Positions 43,427 through 52,610 of a stretch of 64,000 bases of DNA are shown here, one piece after another. Within the stretch, counting starts at the first letter, position 1. Every line of letters starts with the position of its first letter. The notes beneath the pieces were generated by a model, which did no database searches, was not told the origin of the DNA, and was given only the letters and a program-made list of their open reading frames with translations. Both the position numbers and the translations under genes were made by a program. Source of the stretch: SZUA-584 sp040768905 (lineage in GTDB: Bacteria; Bacillota; Clostridia; Christensenellales; SZUA-584); the NCBI GenBank assembly GCA_040768905.1, contig JAXGMA010000001.1, positions 930,001-994,000 of the forward strand, in the 5' to 3' direction.

Positions 43427-44911
43427 TCAGCCTTGGCCTTCGATGCCCATGGCATCCATCATGATCTTGAATATATCTGTATTGTCAATATATCCTGTAA
43501 AATATTTTGCATATGGCCCATAAGCCATGACAGGCACATTTTTGCCTGAATGATCGCGGGAAGCCCATTTGATATTGCTTCTTTGTGTAATCAGAGCGGC
43601 CAATGCGTTGCCGATGGTTGCTCTGTCATTGCTTGAAAAAGCTGTTTTCAGTGCGTCAGTTTCACTCCTGCTGAGATCACGGATGCCAAACTGCTTCCTG
43701 ACAAACTGTGAATAATCAAGCCGCCCTGACGCTGAATCGGCATTTGGCACGATGTTCTCAAATATCGAACCTGTTTGGACTTTGAGCAGGGTGTCAAAGC
43801 CGATTGAGTATGATTTTTCTATTCCAATGGTCAATCCGCCGGTTTCGTGATCCGCAGTGACGATGACAAGCGTATCCGTATTTTTTTGTGCAAATTCGAG
43901 CGCTGCGCCCACAGCTTCATCAAACGCCATCACTTCATATGCCGTGGTGACCGCATCGTTGGCATGGCATGAATGATCGATCCGCCCGCCTTCTATCATG
44001 ACAAAAAAACCTTCAGGATTTTTACTCAGAACATCCAGCGCTTTGATTGTCATGTCCTTGATGGAAGGCGCTTGCGTATCGTTATCCACTGTGTACGGCA
44101 TTTTGTCTGACGCGAACAAGCCAAGCAGCATCGTTGCATTGGTGTTAAGCATCTCTTCCCTGTTGTATAGCAAAGAATACCCCTGAGTCTGCGACTGCGC
44201 GATCAGGTCAGTGCCGTCCTTTCGTCTGTCCGGTAAAAAATTTTTCTTTCCGCCGCCCATTAAAATGTCAGGCACTGCATGCAATAGATCCACAGCGGTT
44301 TGCTCTTCATTGCTGCGCGATGTGTTGTGCGCCGCGAAAGCTGCGGTCGTTGCATCCGTGATGCGTGTCGTCGTAATAAGACCTGTTGATTTGCCCGCAT
44401 CTTTTGCGTATGACATGATTGATCTAACAGCATTTCCATCTTTATCTACACCGACAGCATATTTTTTTGTCTTGACTCCGCAGGCAATAGCGGTTGCAGA
44501 CGCTGCTGAGTCTGTCACAAGGAGTTTGTTGTCATTATCATAATGCGTGGATACACAGCCAATATTCTTCATTGTATCCATTGAGAGCGGATCATTTTCC
44601 TTGAGTATCCGTCCGAGCGAAATTTGTTCAAAACCCATGCCATCGCCGATGAACAAAATGATGTTTTTGGCATGTTCCGGCGAGTTGACAACCGTAAAAT
44701 CAATATCGCTGTGTTCTTGCTCTGCTTCTGAGGCAGCATCAATGGCTTTATCATCTTCTGATGAAATGATAATTTCTATATTTTCAGCGCTCTTACCGCA
44801 GGTCTCATTTTTTGCTCCGGGATCATTCGCTTCACATCCACTTAAGAAAAGCGTACAAAAAATAATGGCTGAAAGAATGATCTTGCAAATACTATGATAG
44901 TATCTTTTCAT
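43427..44911 (-). CDS. phoA: Alkaline phosphatase, lipoprotein
   Basis: 494 residues. Lipoprotein signal with lipobox FLSGC (about 22-26), an acidic linker, then the PhoA core: NIILFIGDGMGFEQISLGR (metal-binding Asp), LLVTDSAASATAIACGVKTK with nucleophile Ser in DSAASAT, TRITDATTAAFAAHNTSR, MIEGGRIDHSCHANDA and VTADHETGGLTIG for metal ligands. Hydrolyses phosphomonoesters outside the membrane, probably for phosphate supply. No pho box was identified. Last gene of a same-strand run with thpR, possibly separate transcripts. Confidence 0.95.
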   Translation of the reverse strand: MKRYYHSICKIILSAIIFCTLFLSGCEANDPGAKNETCGKSAENIEIIISSEDDKAIDAASEAEQEHSDIDFTVVNSPEHAKNIILFIGDGMGFEQISLGRILKENDPLSMDTMKNIGCVSTHYDNDNKLLVTDSAASATAIACGVKTKKYAVGVDKDGNAVRSIMSYAKDAGKSTGLITTTRITDATTAAFAAHNTSRSNEEQTAVDLLHAVPDILMGGGKKNFLPDRRKDGTDLIAQSQTQGYSLLYNREEMLNTNATMLLGLFASDKMPYTVDNDTQAPSIKDMTIKALDVLSKNPEGFFVMIEGGRIDHSCHANDAVTTAYEVMAFDEAVGAALEFAQKNTDTLVIVTADHETGGLTIGIEKSYSIGFDTLLKVQTGSIFENIVPNADSASGRLDYSQFVRKQFGIRDLSRSETDALKTAFSSNDRATIGNALAALITQRSNIKWASRDHSGKNVPVMAYGPYAKYFTGYIDNTDIFKIMMDAMGIEGQG

Positions 44912-45002
44912 GATTACAAACGCGCGGTTCCTTACGATTCAATCAGATTTATATACCAAAAATATAGCTTAAAGAATGGCTGGGCTCCAAAAATATTAAA
45001 AA

Positions 45003-45599
45003 CTAATCCCCGCCATCCATGTTAAAGCTGTTGCCAAAATCAAGGCCTTCGAACATATCGCCGATGTTTTTTTGAGTTACAGCTTCTCTCGAATAACTTT
45101 CACCATTCAGATGCAATATACCGTCTTCGATATAAAAATCAGAAGTATCAGACATCCCGAAAAAGCTTATGTCGATCTTTCCTCTTTTTGTCTGCGTGTC
45201 ATAATTGTAATTACCTTGCATGTCAAAACCCATTGATGAAATTTTTAAAGTATTGTTTGCGGCAAAATCTATTGTCGAATAGCCCTGCGTGTCATACCAT
45301 TTGCCGACGAGTTCCGCATCACCCCCTGGAAACACAAACACAAACAACACCACAAGAACAGCGGCGATGACAACAGCGCCCGCGCATAAACCGACGATGA
45401 GCCCTGTTTTGCTTTTCTTAGGCGCATATTGCGGCTGGGGTGCGTATTGCTGGGGAGGCGCGTATTGAGGCGGTTGCGCATACTGAGTTGGAGGTGTGTA
45501 TTGCGGCGCAGATGGCTGTGTTTGCTCAACCTTATTGCCGCAATTCACACAAAAAGAAGCATTTTCATTAATTTGCTGGCCACATTTCGTACAAAACAT
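45003..45599 (-). CDS. Zinc-ribbon membrane protein
   Basis: 198 residues. N-terminal zinc ribbon FCTKCGQQINENASFCVNCG (four Cys), a Pro/Gln/Tyr-rich linker (QYAPPQQYAPQPQYAP), one membrane segment (GLIVGLCAGAVVIAAVLVVLFVFVF, about 68-92) and an extracellular domain with GKWYDTQGYSTIDFAANNTL that resembles the small beta-rich modules common in such proteins. The ending is acidic/Gly (NMDGGD). No function is known for this arrangement. GGAGGGG precedes the ATG. Confidence 0.85.
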   Translation of the reverse strand: MFCTKCGQQINENASFCVNCGNKVEQTQPSAPQYTPPTQYAQPPQYAPPQQYAPQPQYAPKKSKTGLIVGLCAGAVVIAAVLVVLFVFVFPGGDAELVGKWYDTQGYSTIDFAANNTLKISSMGFDMQGNYNYDTQTKRGKIDISFFGMSDTSDFYIEDGILHLNGESYSREAVTQKNIGDMFEGLDFGNSFNMDGGD

Positions 45600-45770
45600 T
45601 TCATACCCCTCCTTTTTTATTTATATGTATTATATCATATGTCAAAGATCTTGTCTGAATAAATTTCCAGTTGCATTTTGTTTATATATAAAATATTTTT
45701 TTATTTCTATTTGCTTTTTAAACAAGCGTTCTTTTTTGATTCGTTATTTGCACACTTCGGTTATTTTCAG

Positions 45771-45799
45771 TTGCAAATCCATAATTCTTGTGTTAGAAT
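45771..45799 (+). promoter_or_regulatory. Sigma-A promoter of rpsT
   Basis: TTGCAA (45771-45776), 17-base spacer, TAGAAT (45794-45799), about 50 bases before the start codon. Confidence 0.65.
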
Positions 45800-45848
45800 A
45801 GCCTTCGTTATCAAGGAACACGCATAAAAAAATATGGAGGATGTTGAC

Positions 45849-46115
45849 TTGCCAAATATCAAATCTGCCGAGAGACGTATACGCACCCATGCAAAATCCA
45901 ATGCGAGAAACCGGGCTGTTAAATCTGAGCTTAAGACGCTTGCAAAAAAATTCAAGGCCGCCGTTGTTGCGGGCGAAAAAGAAGAGGCTGACAAGCTGTT
46001 TAAAGAATATACCAGCGCTCTTGACAAAGCAGCACTCAAAGGAACCTTACACAAAAACAGCGTAAACAGAAAAAAGGCTCAATTGTCAAAAGCCCTTTCC
46101 GCTCCAAGCGCATAA
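45849..46115 (+). CDS. rpsT: 30S ribosomal protein S20
   Basis: 88 residues: PNIKSAERRIRTHAKSNARN, KAAVVAGEKEEADKLFKEY, and KGTLHKNSVNRKKAQLSKAL, all typical S20. The start is TTG at 45849 because GGAGG lies 8 bases upstream and S20 begins M-P/A-N-I-K; an upstream in-frame ATG (45834) overlaps the ribosome site itself. S20 genes with a weak start codon are autoregulated at translation in E. coli, so the TTG may matter. Divergent from holA-comEC? No: it converges on holA, with a terminator between. Confidence 0.97.
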   Translation: MPNIKSAERRIRTHAKSNARNRAVKSELKTLAKKFKAAVVAGEKEEADKLFKEYTSALDKAALKGTLHKNSVNRKKAQLSKALSAPSA

Positions 46116-46133
46116 ATAACAGCTCTTATCCAA

Positions 46134-46176
46134 AGCCCGAAAGCCCAGATAAATTCGCGGGCGTGCGGGCTTTTTT
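46134..46176 (+). terminator. Terminator after rpsT
   Basis: AAGCCCG (46134 region) pairs with CGGGCTT with an internal CCCG/CGGG pairing, followed by TTTTTTGTG. Confidence 0.75.
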
Positions 46177-46188
46177 GTGTTGAGAAGA

Positions 46189-47145
46189 TCATGATAACCC
46201 ATATATCCTGCACAGTGTTTCGTGCAGCGCAAACGCTGCATCTTTTCTTCCGCTTTTTATTTGATAATCAAGGTCCGCCAGCGCTTTGAGGCCGTCTCGG
46301 AGCTGATCTGCAGAAAACCGATCACATTCGTCATACAGCATTTTTACCGCGAAACTTTTCATCTTCATCTGAGTTTCTATTCTAAACATATCGAATCCTG
46401 CGTCCCGCATCGTTCTTATTTTGTACATATCCCTTATTTTGCGCGCAACAAGGCCGATCAGCGCTTCTGGGCGTTCATGCATCAAAATGTCTGACAGCAG
46501 CTTATAAGCAGCCTGCGCTTTTAGCCCGGCAAAAAGCTTGTGTATCTCGAACACATTGTATTCCAAAGATTTTGATGCGCAATCCAAAAGATGTTGATAC
46601 GTGATCTCATCAGATCCGCTGTAGACCGAAAGCTTATTGACTTCATTTTCCAGAGCATAATAATCGCAGCCGACAAGAGAAACAAGAAACTGCGCCGTTT
46701 TCGCCGATATGCGTGCGCCCAGTGCTTTGGCCTGCTCTTGTACGAAAAATACGCAGTCTGACGGTGAGGGCTGTGGAAACTCACGCACCGTTCCGGCTTG
46801 CGCGATCTTCTTATATAAAGTGCGTCTCTTATCCGGTGGTTCTGTGCAGCATAAAACCAGCGCTGTGCTGTCCGGCATGTTATCCAGCTGCCCAGCAATT
46901 TTTTTTGCTTCTTCCGCGTTGCCGGATGCATAAAGCACTTTGCAGTCCCTCACGATCACCAACCGCTTATCTGATAAAAACGGATATTCTGAGCACACGG
47001 CCTTAAGCTCTTCCGCCGACGGCATGGTATGGTATTCGGTGACGTTAAGATCGGCGTTTTGTATCGATTCTTTTTGGCCTCTCACAGTTTTATTGAGCCT
47101 ATAACTTTCGCCAGTCAAAATATATAGATTTTTTTTAACCGTCAT
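46189..47145 (-). CDS. holA: DNA polymerase III subunit delta
   Basis: 318 residues. Part of the clamp loader that opens the beta clamp. MTVKKNLYILTGESYRLNKT opens it, KRLVIVRDCKVLY and TALVLCCTEPPDKRRTLYKK cover the Walker-like fold, then FLVSLVGCDYYALENEVNKLSVY and a C-terminal helical collar ending FALHETLCRIYGLS. ATG 47145 overlaps the end of comEC by 11 bases, so comEC-holA are cotranscribed and translationally coupled. Family pattern and gene order comEC-holA-rpsT are widespread in Bacillota. Confidence 0.93.
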   Translation of the reverse strand: MTVKKNLYILTGESYRLNKTVRGQKESIQNADLNVTEYHTMPSAEELKAVCSEYPFLSDKRLVIVRDCKVLYASGNAEEAKKIAGQLDNMPDSTALVLCCTEPPDKRRTLYKKIAQAGTVREFPQPSPSDCVFFVQEQAKALGARISAKTAQFLVSLVGCDYYALENEVNKLSVYSGSDEITYQHLLDCASKSLEYNVFEIHKLFAGLKAQAAYKLLSDILMHERPEALIGLVARKIRDMYKIRTMRDAGFDMFRIETQMKMKSFAVKMLYDECDRFSADQLRDGLKALADLDYQIKSGRKDAAFALHETLCRIYGLS

Positions 47146-49399
47146 GATAGTTACCGCCGAAAGCATGGATTTTGATACTGTCATCAATATAAAATTCTAT
47201 TGAATAGTCTTCCTTGGTCACAAATAAATTTTGCGAGTAAGCCCGCAGGTTCTGCAGTGTCAAGTCGTGCGGGTGCCCGTAACTGTTATTACCTACGCTG
47301 ACGATGCTGTATTTCGGTGAAAGCACATGCAGCGGCAGCCTGAACGAAGAATTTTTTGAGCCGTGATGCGCCGCTTTGTAGATATCGACATGGCTTTGCG
47401 TACAAAAAATCATCGTTTCTTCAAGTCCTGTGATATCCCCCGTAAAGAGTACGCTGCGGCCCGCGTATTCCACGCGTACGACGAGCGATAGCTCATTACT
47501 GCTGTCTTTTTGCATTGTGCTGCATGGGTATAATACCACGGCTTTGGTCATATCGTCCAGAAGCACCGTGTCCCCTGCACCAAGCGGCACGATCACAGCG
47601 TCCGGCATTGCCTCAGCCACTGCGTCCTTTTCCTGCCATGAGCAGTAGACCTTGCTTAAAAGCCCGGCATTGTAGAGCGCTTTTAAACCTTCAAAGTGAT
47701 CGCTGTCCGTGTGCGAAACAAAAGCCGCATCCGGGGTTAAGCCTTTGCGTACTGTAAAACTTATGATCTCATCAGCGCTTTGCTCCCGCCCGCCGTCAAA
47801 AAAGTATTCTCCGCCTTGTGCTGTACGTATAAAAGCCGCGTCTCCCTGCCCCACATCAAGAAACACAACATACAAACCGGCAGGGCGCGATAAGAGCATC
47901 ACAGAAACAACGGCCATAAACAAGGCAGCAGCAACAAGTGTTTTGATCCGTGTTTTGATCAGCAAGTATTTTGAGAGCAAAAACAACATGATATACCAGA
48001 CAGCAATAGAATACCATGGCGGAGAAGCCACATCGATCGCGGCAAACGGCAGGACGCCTATTCCGCTGGTCATACCAAGCATCAGGCGTATTACAGCCGC
48101 AGCGATGTACCCTAAGTACTGAGCGCTCTGCCCAATGACAAAGCCGGCTGCCACAATTATGAATGAAAACACGATAGCAAGGGAAGCCAGAGGCACAGCG
48201 ATGATGTTCGTCAAGATGCCAAGCAAAGATACGCGGTTGAAAGCGGATGCCATGACCGGAAGCGTGCCTGCTGTGGCGCCGAGAGTGGCAGAAACTGTGC
48301 CGCTAATATAAGCAGGTGTCCTTTTTACAAACCGCCTGTTGATCTGCCAGCCAAGTGTGAGTATCCCGAAAACTGCGCCGAACGAGAGCAAAAAACCCGC
48401 AGAAAACAAATCAAGCGGATTGATGAGCAGGGATATGATAAAAGCGATACTCAGCGCGTTTAATGAATCGGCTTGTCTGCCAAAAAATCGTGCAGTTAGC
48501 AGCGATGCAGCCATGAGTGATGCACGAAGTATGGAAGGTGTAAACCCTGTGATGCCAGCGTAAAAGGCCATAAAGGCCAGCGTAGCGAAAAACTGAACCC
48601 GCCTTCCCACACGCAGCAGCTTAAGCAGGCCGAATACGGCGGCAATAAGAATGCCCGCATGCAGGCCGGAAACAGCCAATACATGCGCCAAGCCGCTGTC
48701 CTTGAAATTTGTGTATGTATTTTCATCGATACCGTATCTGTCACCGAGCAGCATACCGCGCACAACAGGTGAAATATCCTCTTCAAACAGTACATCAATG
48801 GTCTCTCCTACGCCTGCACGCACATTGGTCAGTACCACAGCCAAATCCGTGTGTGTGCCCAAAGTTCTTACCTGAGATGCGTACGCTTTATAATGTACGC
48901 CCTGTGACAATAGATACAGCTTTTCATCAAAGCCTCCTGGATTGCGCACACCTGCAGGCACCTTTGTATCGGCAACGGCAAATATCACGTCGCCGCATAA
49001 AATGTCCGTTTCTTTTGGCGCATAAAGCTTTATGTTGCCGCAGGGCTGGTCGTCAATATGCGCATTGGTGACCATCAAAACGACGCTGCCGCTGTCTGTA
49101 TGATACGGTTCACTGTAAACGTATCCCGATATATTTTGAGATTTTCCTGTACTGACATAATCGACATTGAACAATAAGGATGAATACGCGGCGCCAAGCA
49201 GCAAAAATATCGTTAAGCCAATAATAGCCGCTTTTCGGCGTATTAAAAAAGCCGCAGCGGTCATCGCCGCAGCGGCAATCAAATAAACATTTGTGAAATA
49301 AGCATAACGGCCGAGCACGATGCCCAGTGCCAGGCAGGCGGCGAACAAAGCGGCCGGCCTTTTATTTAATATGCGCGTGTCGCAAGGTATGCCATGCAC
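47135..49399 (-). CDS. comEC: DNA uptake channel ComEC/Rec2
   Basis: 754 residues. N-terminal membrane segments and an OB-like DUF4131 part (about 20-170), the Competence domain with many helices (LAVSGLHAGILIAAVFGLLK, about 215-480) and a C-terminal metallo-beta-lactamase domain (DVGQGDAAFIRTAQGGEYFFDGG, SHTDSDHFEGLKALYNAGLL, KAAHHGSKNSSF). Transports single-stranded DNA through the membrane during natural transformation. Start is GTG 49399 with GAGG 8 bases upstream, 3 bp after the MBL gene. A lone comEC is common and does not by itself prove competence. Confidence 0.95.
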   Translation of the reverse strand: MHGIPCDTRILNKRPAALFAACLALGIVLGRYAYFTNVYLIAAAAMTAAAFLIRRKAAIIGLTIFLLLGAAYSSLLFNVDYVSTGKSQNISGYVYSEPYHTDSGSVVLMVTNAHIDDQPCGNIKLYAPKETDILCGDVIFAVADTKVPAGVRNPGGFDEKLYLLSQGVHYKAYASQVRTLGTHTDLAVVLTNVRAGVGETIDVLFEEDISPVVRGMLLGDRYGIDENTYTNFKDSGLAHVLAVSGLHAGILIAAVFGLLKLLRVGRRVQFFATLAFMAFYAGITGFTPSILRASLMAASLLTARFFGRQADSLNALSIAFIISLLINPLDLFSAGFLLSFGAVFGILTLGWQINRRFVKRTPAYISGTVSATLGATAGTLPVMASAFNRVSLLGILTNIIAVPLASLAIVFSFIIVAAGFVIGQSAQYLGYIAAAVIRLMLGMTSGIGVLPFAAIDVASPPWYSIAVWYIMLFLLSKYLLIKTRIKTLVAAALFMAVVSVMLLSRPAGLYVVFLDVGQGDAAFIRTAQGGEYFFDGGREQSADEIISFTVRKGLTPDAAFVSHTDSDHFEGLKALYNAGLLSKVYCSWQEKDAVAEAMPDAVIVPLGAGDTVLLDDMTKAVVLYPCSTMQKDSSNELSLVVRVEYAGRSVLFTGDITGLEETMIFCTQSHVDIYKAAHHGSKNSSFRLPLHVLSPKYSIVSVGNNSYGHPHDLTLQNLRAYSQNLFVTKEDYSIEFYIDDSIKIHAFGGNYHDG

Positions 49400-49402
49400 G
49401 CC

Positions 49403-50134
49403 CTAGACCTCGTATGTGCCAAACTCATGAGCAAGCTCTGCTTCAGGGAAGCCTTCGCGCACCTCTTTGAGTATAGCGCTTTCATCATATTCAGGGAAAA
49501 TATGCGTAATGATCAGTCTTTTGACTTTGGCTTGTGCTGCGATATCTCCGGCTTCTGCCGCGCTCACATGCTGTGCACCTTCCGTTTTATGCTGTGCAAG
49601 CAGCGCAGCTTCCATAAGCAGCAGGTCTGCACCGCTTGTAAAAGGCACGAGACGCTCCCCTTCCCGTACATCCCCCGAATAAACCATTCTTTTGCCGTCA
49701 GCCTCAAGAGAAACCGCAAAAGACGGGACAGCATGCGGCATCAGAGCGAACCGTGCTTCCATACCCCCTATCAAACAAGCCATGCCGTTTCTGATATAGC
49801 GTGCATCTATCATGGGATGCGAAGCGAGCAGCCCAGCTTCTTTTTCTGGTGTGTCCGGCAAATAGACAGGCAGCGGCACATCCCTGCGTCCGAGCTTTCT
49901 GGCCACTTCAAGTGCATACCTTAGTGTCAGGGCATCGCCCATATGGTCTGAATGCAGATGCGAAAGTATAAGTGTGTCGATTTGGTCTGCTCTTAACAAA
50001 CAAAGCAGCTTTGAGAGCGTGCCGCATCCAAGATCAAGCACAACATTGCTGCCACAGTTTTGGATCAGATAACCCGTGCATGCCTGATTTGGCTTAGGAT
50101 ATGGGCCGTAGCACCCGATACATGTCAATTTCAC
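49403..50134 (-). CDS. MBL-fold metallohydrolase
   Basis: 243 residues, beta-lactamase/RNase Z-like fold. MKLTCIGCYGPYPKPNQACT, the metal motif LILSHLHSDHMGD, YSGDVREG with metal-binding Asp and ITHIFPEY with the last His. This form often acts on cyclic nucleotides or tRNA, but the substrate here cannot be told. It overlaps the ECF transporter gene by 4 bases and is 3 bp from comEC, within one operon. Confidence 0.88.
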   Translation of the reverse strand: MKLTCIGCYGPYPKPNQACTGYLIQNCGSNVVLDLGCGTLSKLLCLLRADQIDTLILSHLHSDHMGDALTLRYALEVARKLGRRDVPLPVYLPDTPEKEAGLLASHPMIDARYIRNGMACLIGGMEARFALMPHAVPSFAVSLEADGKRMVYSGDVREGERLVPFTSGADLLLMEAALLAQHKTEGAQHVSAAEAGDIAAQAKVKRLIITHIFPEYDESAILKEVREGFPEAELAHEFGTYEV

Positions 50135-50622
50135 TGTTGAAGCAACCCCTTTGCCCTTTTAACTGGATAGTAGAGTGCAGCAGCCGCAGCAACGCCCGCA
50201 CCCCACTGTATAAGATTGAATGGAAGCGCCCCGATCGCATACGCAAATCCGAAAGCAAACCATTCGAACAGGCCGTAACCCAAAACCATGATCGCTCCGC
50301 CGATCACACAAGCCAATATGAATCTTGGCAGTTTTGCATTTTTCATCATGACGGCACAAACATAGCCCATCAACGCCTTGATCACAAGTGTAGCGGGAAT
50401 ATAGATGCCTCCGCCAAGCAATATATCAGCAAGCATGCTGCCAATGCCTGAAGCCGCTGCTGCCCATGGCGGGCTGATAAGCATGCCTGCGCAGTAGATC
50501 ACACTGTCGCCAATGTTCATATAAGCGCCCATATTGGTGACGGGAATTCGTACCAAAAATGTAAACACAAAAATCAACGCCGCCATAATGCTCGATATAG
50601 CCAAGGTTTTCGTTTTTGTCAT
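50131..50622 (-). CDS. ECF transporter S component
   Basis: 163 residues with five to six membrane segments (LAISSIMAALIFVFTFLVRIP first). The conserved start of the S-component fold (Ala-rich helix, then PVTNMGAYMNIGDSVIYCAG and a loop GGGIYIPATLVIKAL) is seen. It binds a vitamin or cofactor precursor and couples to the shared EcfA-EcfT module, whose genes are not here. No riboswitch was recognised upstream, so the substrate is not predictable. First gene of the ecfS-MBL-comEC-holA run. Confidence 0.85.
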   Translation of the reverse strand: MTKTKTLAISSIMAALIFVFTFLVRIPVTNMGAYMNIGDSVIYCAGMLISPPWAAAASGIGSMLADILLGGGIYIPATLVIKALMGYVCAVMMKNAKLPRFILACVIGGAIMVLGYGLFEWFAFGFAYAIGALPFNLIQWGAGVAAAAALYYPVKRAKGLLQQ

Positions 50623-50761
50623 TTAATGCTCCTTGTGTTTGATGTTGAAACTATTTTATACGATTTACCTTTGCTGCGCAACGTTCATTTTCTCACTCAC
50701 GCCCAAACCGAATCCTCATATACTGTACTGAATATTTCTTTTTAAGGAGATTATAACATAG

Positions 50762-52597
50762 ATGTGCGGAATAGCCGGTATTGTTGATTTTGACAACGAC
50801 ATGCTGAAAGAGACAAAAACGCTTTCCGCCATGATGGATGCCTTAAGCCATCGCGGGCCTGACGCAGCAGGTACTTTTATCACACATCAAGCTGCCCTTG
50901 GGCACAGGAGGCTCATTGTCGTGGATCCTGCGGGCGGAAGCCAGCCTATGACGCGCTGTCTGGGAGAAAATACTTATACCATCGTCTACAATGGCGAAAT
51001 CTACAACACACAAGAATTGCGTAAAAGCCTTGAAGAAAAAGGCCATATATTTTTTTCACACTCCGATACCGAAGTGTTGCTTCTCTCGTATATGGAATGG
51101 GGCCCTTGCTGTGTGGATCGGGTCAACGGCATTTTTGCTTTTGCTGTATGGGATGAAAAGAAGCAGCGTGTGTTTCTCGCGCGGGATCGTTTGGGCGTCA
51201 AGCCGCTTTTTATTGCGCGTGCACAGCAGGCACTGCTTTTTGCATCTGAAATAAAATCAATATTGGCACATCCGATGATAGCACCCGTACTCAAAGAAAG
51301 CGGAATCCTCGAATTGTTTGCACTTGCACCGGCACGCACAGCAGGCAAAACGCTTTTTTCAGGCATCGAAGAACTTAAACCCGGCGAATGCATGGTCTTT
51401 TCGCCGCTTGGTACTTACGTGCATCGCTATTGGCAGCTTGTCAGTACCAAGCACAAAGACAGCCTTAAGAAAACAACAGAAAAATTATGCTGGTTGATCA
51501 CAGATGCAACAAAGCGGCAGCTCGTAGCAGATGTACATGTTTGTACATTTCTCTCGGGCGGCCTTGATTCAAGCATTCTCTCGGCGATCGCAGCAAGTGC
51601 CGGAGCAGAAAAAAACAAGACGCTTGATACATTCTCTGTCGACTTTACCGATAATGATCTTTTTTTTACACGCAGCATCTTTCAGCCAAGCCCTGACAGT
51701 GATTACATAAACGTTATGAGCCGCCATATAGGCAGCAATCATCATGGATGCAAATTTGACACGCAGTCTCAGATTGATCATCTGCGCGACGCCATGATCG
51801 CCAGAGACCTCCCCGGTATGGCGGATGTCGATGCAAGCCTGCTTTTGCTTTGCCGTGAAGTCAAAAAAAAGGCCACTGTGGCAATTTCGGGCGAATGTGC
51901 GGATGAGCTTTTTGGCGGGTATCCCTGGTTTTATCGTGATGACCTTATGCAGCTTGATATGTTCCCCTGGTCTAATTGTCTTGAATTAAGACGCAGCATC
52001 ATGAATAAATCCTTATTGCATGCAGATATTGAGGATTATGCAAAAAGCCGTTATCTTGATACCATCGAAGAGACGCCTCTCATCGGTGATGAGGAGGCTG
52101 TTGAACGCCGAAGGCAGCAGATGTTTTATCTGAATATTAAATGGTTCATGTCCAACCTGCTGGAACGCAAAGACAGGATGAGTATGGCGTGCGGCCTTGA
52201 GGTGCGCGTGCCTTTTTGCGACCATCGTATTGCGGAATACGCCTGGAACATACCCTGGAACATCAAAAACCTTGGCGGCATGGAAAAGGGCATCCTGCGC
52301 TTAGCCGCAAAAGAAATGCTTCCGGAAATCATTTATAACCGAAAAAAAAGCCCTTACCCCAAGACACACCATCCGGAATACGCAAGAATTGTCTCAAAAA
52401 CTCTCAAAGGGATACTGGCAGACTCCAAGGCTCCGCTGCATGCTTTGATCGATAAAACAGTCCTCTTGGATTATCTTGATTCTATGCACTTGGTCACACC
52501 ATGGTTTGGGCAGCTGATGAGCGGCCCTCAGCTCTTTGCTTTTCTGATACAACTCAACATGTGGCTCAAAGAGTATAACGTAATAATAGATATTTAA
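50762..52597 (+). CDS. asnB: Asparagine synthase (glutamine-hydrolysing)
   Basis: 611 residues. The glutaminase domain starts MCGIAGIVDFD with nucleophile Cys2 and LSHRGPDAAG, then YNGEIYNTQELRKSLEEKG and a C-terminal synthetase domain with the PP-loop FLSGGLDSSILSAIAA, ISGECADELFGGYPWFY and RVPFCDHRIAEYAW. Makes asparagine from aspartate using ATP and glutamine amide. AAGGAG lies just before the start. Convergent with the GerMN gene 13 bp away. Confidence 0.95.
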   Translation: MCGIAGIVDFDNDMLKETKTLSAMMDALSHRGPDAAGTFITHQAALGHRRLIVVDPAGGSQPMTRCLGENTYTIVYNGEIYNTQELRKSLEEKGHIFFSHSDTEVLLLSYMEWGPCCVDRVNGIFAFAVWDEKKQRVFLARDRLGVKPLFIARAQQALLFASEIKSILAHPMIAPVLKESGILELFALAPARTAGKTLFSGIEELKPGECMVFSPLGTYVHRYWQLVSTKHKDSLKKTTEKLCWLITDATKRQLVADVHVCTFLSGGLDSSILSAIAASAGAEKNKTLDTFSVDFTDNDLFFTRSIFQPSPDSDYINVMSRHIGSNHHGCKFDTQSQIDHLRDAMIARDLPGMADVDASLLLLCREVKKKATVAISGECADELFGGYPWFYRDDLMQLDMFPWSNCLELRRSIMNKSLLHADIEDYAKSRYLDTIEETPLIGDEEAVERRRQQMFYLNIKWFMSNLLERKDRMSMACGLEVRVPFCDHRIAEYAWNIPWNIKNLGGMEKGILRLAAKEMLPEIIYNRKKSPYPKTHHPEYARIVSKTLKGILADSKAPLHALIDKTVLLDYLDSMHLVTPWFGQLMSGPQLFAFLIQLNMWLKEYNVIIDI

Positions 52598-52610
52598 AAG
52601 AATGGCGCGT